Shown here: positions 61,124 to 64,000 of the stretch, piece after piece
Position numbering within the stretch: the first letter of the stretch is position 1
Layout: each line of letters begins with the position of its first letter
NCBI RefSeq assembly: GCF_006517235.1
Contig: NZ_CP041188.1
Location: forward strand, 1,736,001-1,800,000
Direction of reading: 5' to 3'
DNA from: Pseudarthrobacter sp. NIBRBAC000502772
GTDB taxonomy: Bacteria; Actinomycetota; Actinomycetes; Actinomycetales; Micrococcaceae
Length of the DNA stretch: 64,000 bases
Program-made: the position numbers and the translations under genes
The notes under the pieces: generated by a model
What the model saw: the letters and a program-made list of their open reading frames with translations, nothing else
The model's database searches: none
What the model was told of the DNA's origin: nothing

Positions 61124-62362
61124 GTGAACACCCTTGAAACCCTTCCCGTCACGCTGGACGATGTCCTGGAGGCGCAGAAGCTGCTCGAGGGGATTATTAT
61201 GCGGACCCCGGTGGAATCGTCACGGGCCCTGGGCGGGATGGTTGGCGGCGACGTCTTCTTCAAGTGCGAAAACCTGCAGCGGGCCGGATCGTTCAAGGTC
61301 CGCGGTGCCTATGTCCGCATGGCCAAGCTCTCGGCTGAGGAAAAAAAACGCGGCGTTGTGGCCGCGTCAGCCGGAAACCACGCACAGGGCGTGGCCGTGG
61401 CCGCCAAAAGCCTGGGCATCAAGGCCCGCATCTACATGCCGCTGGGCGTAGCCCTCCCGAAACTGGCGGCCACGCGCAGCCACGGTGCGGAGGTGATCCT
61501 CCACGGCCACAACGTGGATGAGGCCCTCGCCGAGGCGCAGCGCTACGCCGACGAGTCCGGCATGGTCTTTGTGCACCCTTTCGACAATGTTGATGTGGTG
61601 TCCGGCCAGGGAACCATCGGCCTGGAGATTCTCGAGCAGATCCCCAATGTGGACACCATCCTGATGGGTGTGGGCGGCGGCGGGCTGCTGGCCGGAGTGG
61701 CTGTAGCCGTCAAGGCCCGGGCCAGGGAACTTGGCCGGGAAATCCGCATCATCGGTGTCCAGGCCGAAAACGCCGCGGCCTATCCGCCGTCCCTTGCCGC
61801 CGACGCCCTGGTTCCGCTGAAGAAGGTATCCACCATGGCTGACGGCATCGCCGTGGGCCGGCCCGGACAGCTGCCCTTCAGCATCATCCGCGAGCTGGTG
61901 GACGATGTTGTCACCGTCAGCGAGGATTCCCTGGCGCGGGCCCTGATCTTCCTGCTTGAACGGGCCAAGATGGTGGTGGAACCCGCCGGGGCGGTCGGAG
62001 TTGCAGCCTTGATGGACGGCAAAATCGAAAACCCTGGGACCACGGCCGTGATCCTGTCCGGCGGCAACATCGATCCGATGCTGATGCTTAAAGTCATCCA
62101 GCGGGGCCTGTCCGCCGCCGGGCGCTACATGACAGTCCGGATGATGCTGGATGACCGGCCGGGCTCGCTGGCCACCATCGCCCGCATCATCGCCGAAAAC
62201 GATGCGAACGTCACGGGCCTGGATCACACGCGTGTTGGCGGCTCCATCAGCATGGGCGACGTTTCCATCACCGTGAACCTCGAAACCAAGGGCCACGAAC
62301 ATTGTGAGCAGGTCCTCGGCGCCCTCCGTGCCGAGGGTTTCCAGCCCATTGTGGTGCATTAG
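61124..62362 (+). CDS. ilvA: Threonine ammonia-lyase (threonine dehydratase)
   Basis: PLP enzyme converting threonine to 2-oxobutanoate and ammonia; 412 residues. PLP lysine K58 is in RAGSFKVRGAY; SAGNHAQGVA, the Gly loop GVGGGGLLAG and SGGNIDP bind the cofactor. One ACT domain at about residues 330-412 (MTVRMMLDDRPGSLATIARIIAEN) makes it the 400-residue TdcB/ACT-type form rather than the two-ACT E. coli IlvA. GTG 61124 has AAGGAG 9 bases upstream. It probably feeds isoleucine synthesis. Confidence 0.94.
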   Translation: MNTLETLPVTLDDVLEAQKLLEGIIMRTPVESSRALGGMVGGDVFFKCENLQRAGSFKVRGAYVRMAKLSAEEKKRGVVAASAGNHAQGVAVAAKSLGIKARIYMPLGVALPKLAATRSHGAEVILHGHNVDEALAEAQRYADESGMVFVHPFDNVDVVSGQGTIGLEILEQIPNVDTILMGVGGGGLLAGVAVAVKARARELGREIRIIGVQAENAAAYPPSLAADALVPLKKVSTMADGIAVGRPGQLPFSIIRELVDDVVTVSEDSLARALIFLLERAKMVVEPAGAVGVAALMDGKIENPGTTAVILSGGNIDPMLMLKVIQRGLSAAGRYMTVRMMLDDRPGSLATIARIIAENDANVTGLDHTRVGGSISMGDVSITVNLETKGHEHCEQVLGALRAEGFQPIVVH

Positions 62363-62370
62363 GAGTAGCC

Positions 62371-62988
62371 ATGCTTGACGCGATGGGGGACGGAAAGCCG
62401 CGGGACCGGGAAACCACAGCCTCGCGGGCGAAGGGCGGACTGTTGGTGGCCGGCGGCTTTGTGGCCGTGCTCTTTATGATCGAACTGTTCAACATGCTGA
62501 CCCTGCATGCCCTGAACCGGACTTTCGGGCTCCGGCCCCGGTCCGCGGACGGGCTTCTGGACATCCTGACGTTCCCGCTGCTGCACGCCAATCTGAACCA
62601 CCTGCTGTCCAATGCCCTGCCCCTGATCGTCTTCGGCTTCCTGGTGTTCCTCTCCGGCGTGAGGGTGTTCCTGACGGCCCTCGGGTTCAGCTGGCTGGGC
62701 TCCGGACTGACAGTGTGGCTGATTGGCGACGGCGGCATCACCGTTGGCGCCTCCGGCCTGGTTTTTGGATTGTTCGCCTTCCTCCTGGTGCGGGGTTTCT
62801 TCAACCACAGCTGGCGCCAGATCCTGCTCGCCGTGGTGCTGTTTATGGTCTACGGCGGCATCCTGCTGGGGGTGCTGCCCATCATGGGCAGCTACATCTC
62901 CTGGCAGGCGCACCTCGGCGGCGCGGCAGGCGGAGTTGTCGCTGCCCTGTTGCTGCGCCCCAAGCACGCAAGAACGCCGGCCCCCTGA
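62371..62988 (+). CDS. Rhomboid-family intramembrane serine protease
   Basis: 205 residues with six hydrophobic segments. The catalytic dyad is S128 in VGASGLVFGLFAF and H181 in SWQAHLGGAAGG; the oxyanion and structural residues H72, N74 and H77 are in LLHANLNHLLSN. Rhomboids cut transmembrane substrates; none can be named here. It starts 8 bp after ilvA in the same direction and is probably co-transcribed. Its stop codon lies in the loop of a perfect 13 bp terminator-like stem. Confidence 0.9.
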   Translation: MLDAMGDGKPRDRETTASRAKGGLLVAGGFVAVLFMIELFNMLTLHALNRTFGLRPRSADGLLDILTFPLLHANLNHLLSNALPLIVFGFLVFLSGVRVFLTALGFSWLGSGLTVWLIGDGGITVGASGLVFGLFAFLLVRGFFNHSWRQILLAVVLFMVYGGILLGVLPIMGSYISWQAHLGGAAGGVVAALLLRPKHARTPAP

Positions 62989-63002
62989 CGGGGGCCGGCG
63001 TT
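62973..63002. terminator. Perfect hairpin overlapping the rhomboid stop codon
   Basis: AACGCCGGCCCCC (62973-62985) and GGGGGCCGGCGTT (62990-63002) form a 13 bp stem; the 4-base loop is TGAC and holds the TGA stop. No long T-tract follows, but it sits between convergent rhomboid and greA genes and would serve both. Confidence 0.8.
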
Positions 63003-63041
63003 GGCCAGGCTTGGTTGGCCTGAAACGATCAGTGTGAAGCG

Positions 63042-63536
63042 TCAGCCTGCGTAAGGCTTGGCGGAGAGGATCTCCACCGTGATGTCCTTGCCGTTCGGAG
63101 CCGTGTAGCTGAGCTTCGCGCCCTCTTTGTGGCCGACGATTGCGGCGCCGAGAGGTGACTTCTCACTGAACACGTCCAGGTCTGAATCGCCGGCGATTTC
63201 GCGGGACCCCAGCAGGAATGTCTCTTCGTCGCCTGCGATCCGGGCAACAACGAGCATGCCGGGCTCCACAATGCCGTCGTCAGCGGGGGACTCGCCCACG
63301 TGGGCATCGCGCAGAAGGGCCGTCAGCTGGCGGATCCGGGCTTCGATCTTGCCCTGCTCTTCTTTGGCTGCATGGTAGCCGCCGTTTTCCTTTAGGTCGC
63401 CCTCTTGCCGGGCAGCTTCAATCTTCTGGACGATCTCCGCACGGCCAGGGCCGGAAAGGTGGTCCAGCTCTGCCTTCAGGCGGTCAAAAGCTTCCTGGGT
63501 GAGCCAGGCTGCAGGCGCGCTGTTGGTGGTAGACAC
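63042..63536 (-). CDS. greA: Transcription elongation factor GreA
   Basis: Rescues backtracked RNA polymerase by stimulating transcript cleavage; 164 residues. The N-terminal coiled coil includes WLTQEAFDRLKAELDHLSG and the acidic tip region ARQEGDLKENGGYHAAKEEQG with the conserved D and E residues. The C-terminal FKBP-like domain has SPLGAAIVGHKEGAKLSYTAPNGKDITVEIL. It is the upstream actinobacterial form (no Gfh features). It converges on the rhomboid gene and follows the DUF4307 gene by about 150 bp. Confidence 0.95.
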   Translation of the reverse strand: MSTTNSAPAAWLTQEAFDRLKAELDHLSGPGRAEIVQKIEAARQEGDLKENGGYHAAKEEQGKIEARIRQLTALLRDAHVGESPADDGIVEPGMLVVARIAGDEETFLLGSREIAGDSDLDVFSEKSPLGAAIVGHKEGAKLSYTAPNGKDITVEILSAKPYAG

Positions 63537-63688
63537 GGACTTCTCCTAATGGTCGTACATGCAAAAGACCCCGCAACGGTGGCCACTTATGGAACTCAGC
63601 AACCAGCTCAGCGGGGTAAAGGTATTGACCCATTGTAGTCAAAACTCTGGACATACCCAACCCGGGATGGGGCATAGATCACACGGCG

Positions 63689-64000
63689 CTACGTCCCGGC
63701 ACCCGGAATCCAGCAGTCGTCCACCACGCCGGAAACTGACAGGGACTCCGTCCGGAGTGTCACGCGCTGCGAAACTGTCCTGCCGCCGTCGGCCGTTCCG
63801 TCAGCTTTCCCGGGCGGGATGTCCACTACTTTCCAGCCCACCACGGCGAACTTGGAGTCGAGGGCCTTGACGGCGCACTTGACGGCCGTCCCTGGTTCCC
63901 TGGTGACCTGGAAATCGACCTCGGTCGCCGTGGCATCGATGGTGCTGAAGCCGATGTCCTTGAACGTCACGTCAGAGCCGGCTGAGGACGTGGAGACCCA
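63689..64000 (-). CDS. DUF4307 domain-containing protein, 5' end beyond window edge
   Basis: The visible 103 codons begin inside the protein (WVSTSSAGSD, then VTFKDIGFSTID) and run to a stop at 63689. DUF4307 proteins are about 130-150 residues with one N-terminal transmembrane helix, so the missing part is probably that helix. Visible blocks are ATATEVDFQVTREPG and VKCAVKALDSKFAVVGWKVVDIP. The two Cys (CAVKAL and DDCWIPG) are conserved as far as I recall. No function is known; it is usually found next to greA and the mycothiol conjugate amidase gene. Confidence 0.8.
   Translation of the reverse strand, partial: WVSTSSAGSDVTFKDIGFSTIDATATEVDFQVTREPGTAVKCAVKALDSKFAVVGWKVVDIPPGKADGTADGGRTVSQRVTLRTESLSVSGVVDDCWIPGAGT

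Overview
The window is a high-GC chromosomal segment with short intergenic gaps, many GTG and TTG starts and strong third-position GC bias. Gene content points to an aerobic actinobacterium of the Micrococcaceae, most like Arthrobacter or Pseudarthrobacter. Supporting content includes a PucR regulator, a DUF501/septum-initiator/Ppx block next to enolase, DUF4307 beside greA, a mycosin-like protease, NDH-2, and sdhCDAB beside a mannose-1-phosphate guanylyltransferase. I see no phage, insertion sequence, CRISPR array or rRNA. One tRNA gene is present.

Layout. 1-5.4 kb: a minus-strand sugar ABC transporter (MmsA/MmsB/ChvE type, binding protein cut by the left edge) preceded by its ROK regulator; the two promoters share a motif. 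5.5-11.3 kb: a lysine catabolic set (DavA-like amidase, PucR regulator, APC permease, DavB-like lysine 2-monooxygenase). 11.3-16 kb: gamma carbonic anhydrase, methyltransferase and purU, then a ZTP riboswitch reading into glyA-folD. 16-21.5 kb: CHRD protein, membrane protein, exonuclease III, trpS, 2H RNA ligase, YihY protein, alpha/beta hydrolase. 21.6-25.2 kb: sdhCDAB. 25.4-30 kb: manC, M20 amidohydrolase, then ohrR-ohr-oxidoreductase with an OhrR operator and flanking palindromes. 30.2-40.9 kb: BMP-type nucleoside ABC transporter with cytidine deaminase, thymidine phosphorylase, two DedA proteins, adenosine deaminase and MazG. 41-47.7 kb: eno, septum initiator, DUF501, Ppx, mycosin-like protease, and NDH-2 behind a Rex-like operator. 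47.8-50.5 kb: ACT-GNAT protein, an unusual tRNA-Leu(UAA), and a branched-chain-type binding protein behind a CRP/GlxR-like site, convergent with livFGMH (50.7-54.8 kb). 55-64 kb: Bax-inhibitor protein, galK/galT and divergent galM, AI-2E transporter, ilvA, rhomboid, greA, and DUF4307 cut by the right edge.

Functionally the window is mostly housekeeping and nutrient uptake. Transporters sit with their catabolic enzymes and with local control sites: the ROK motif, the ZTP riboswitch, OhrR and Rex operators and a GlxR-like box. The least ordinary items are the DavA/DavB lysine module under a PucR regulator, the Leu(UAA) tRNA with a class I variable loop, the LivH permease carrying an extracellular beta-sandwich-like domain, and the complete nucleoside uptake and salvage run. 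I found no clear candidate for a wholly new system.
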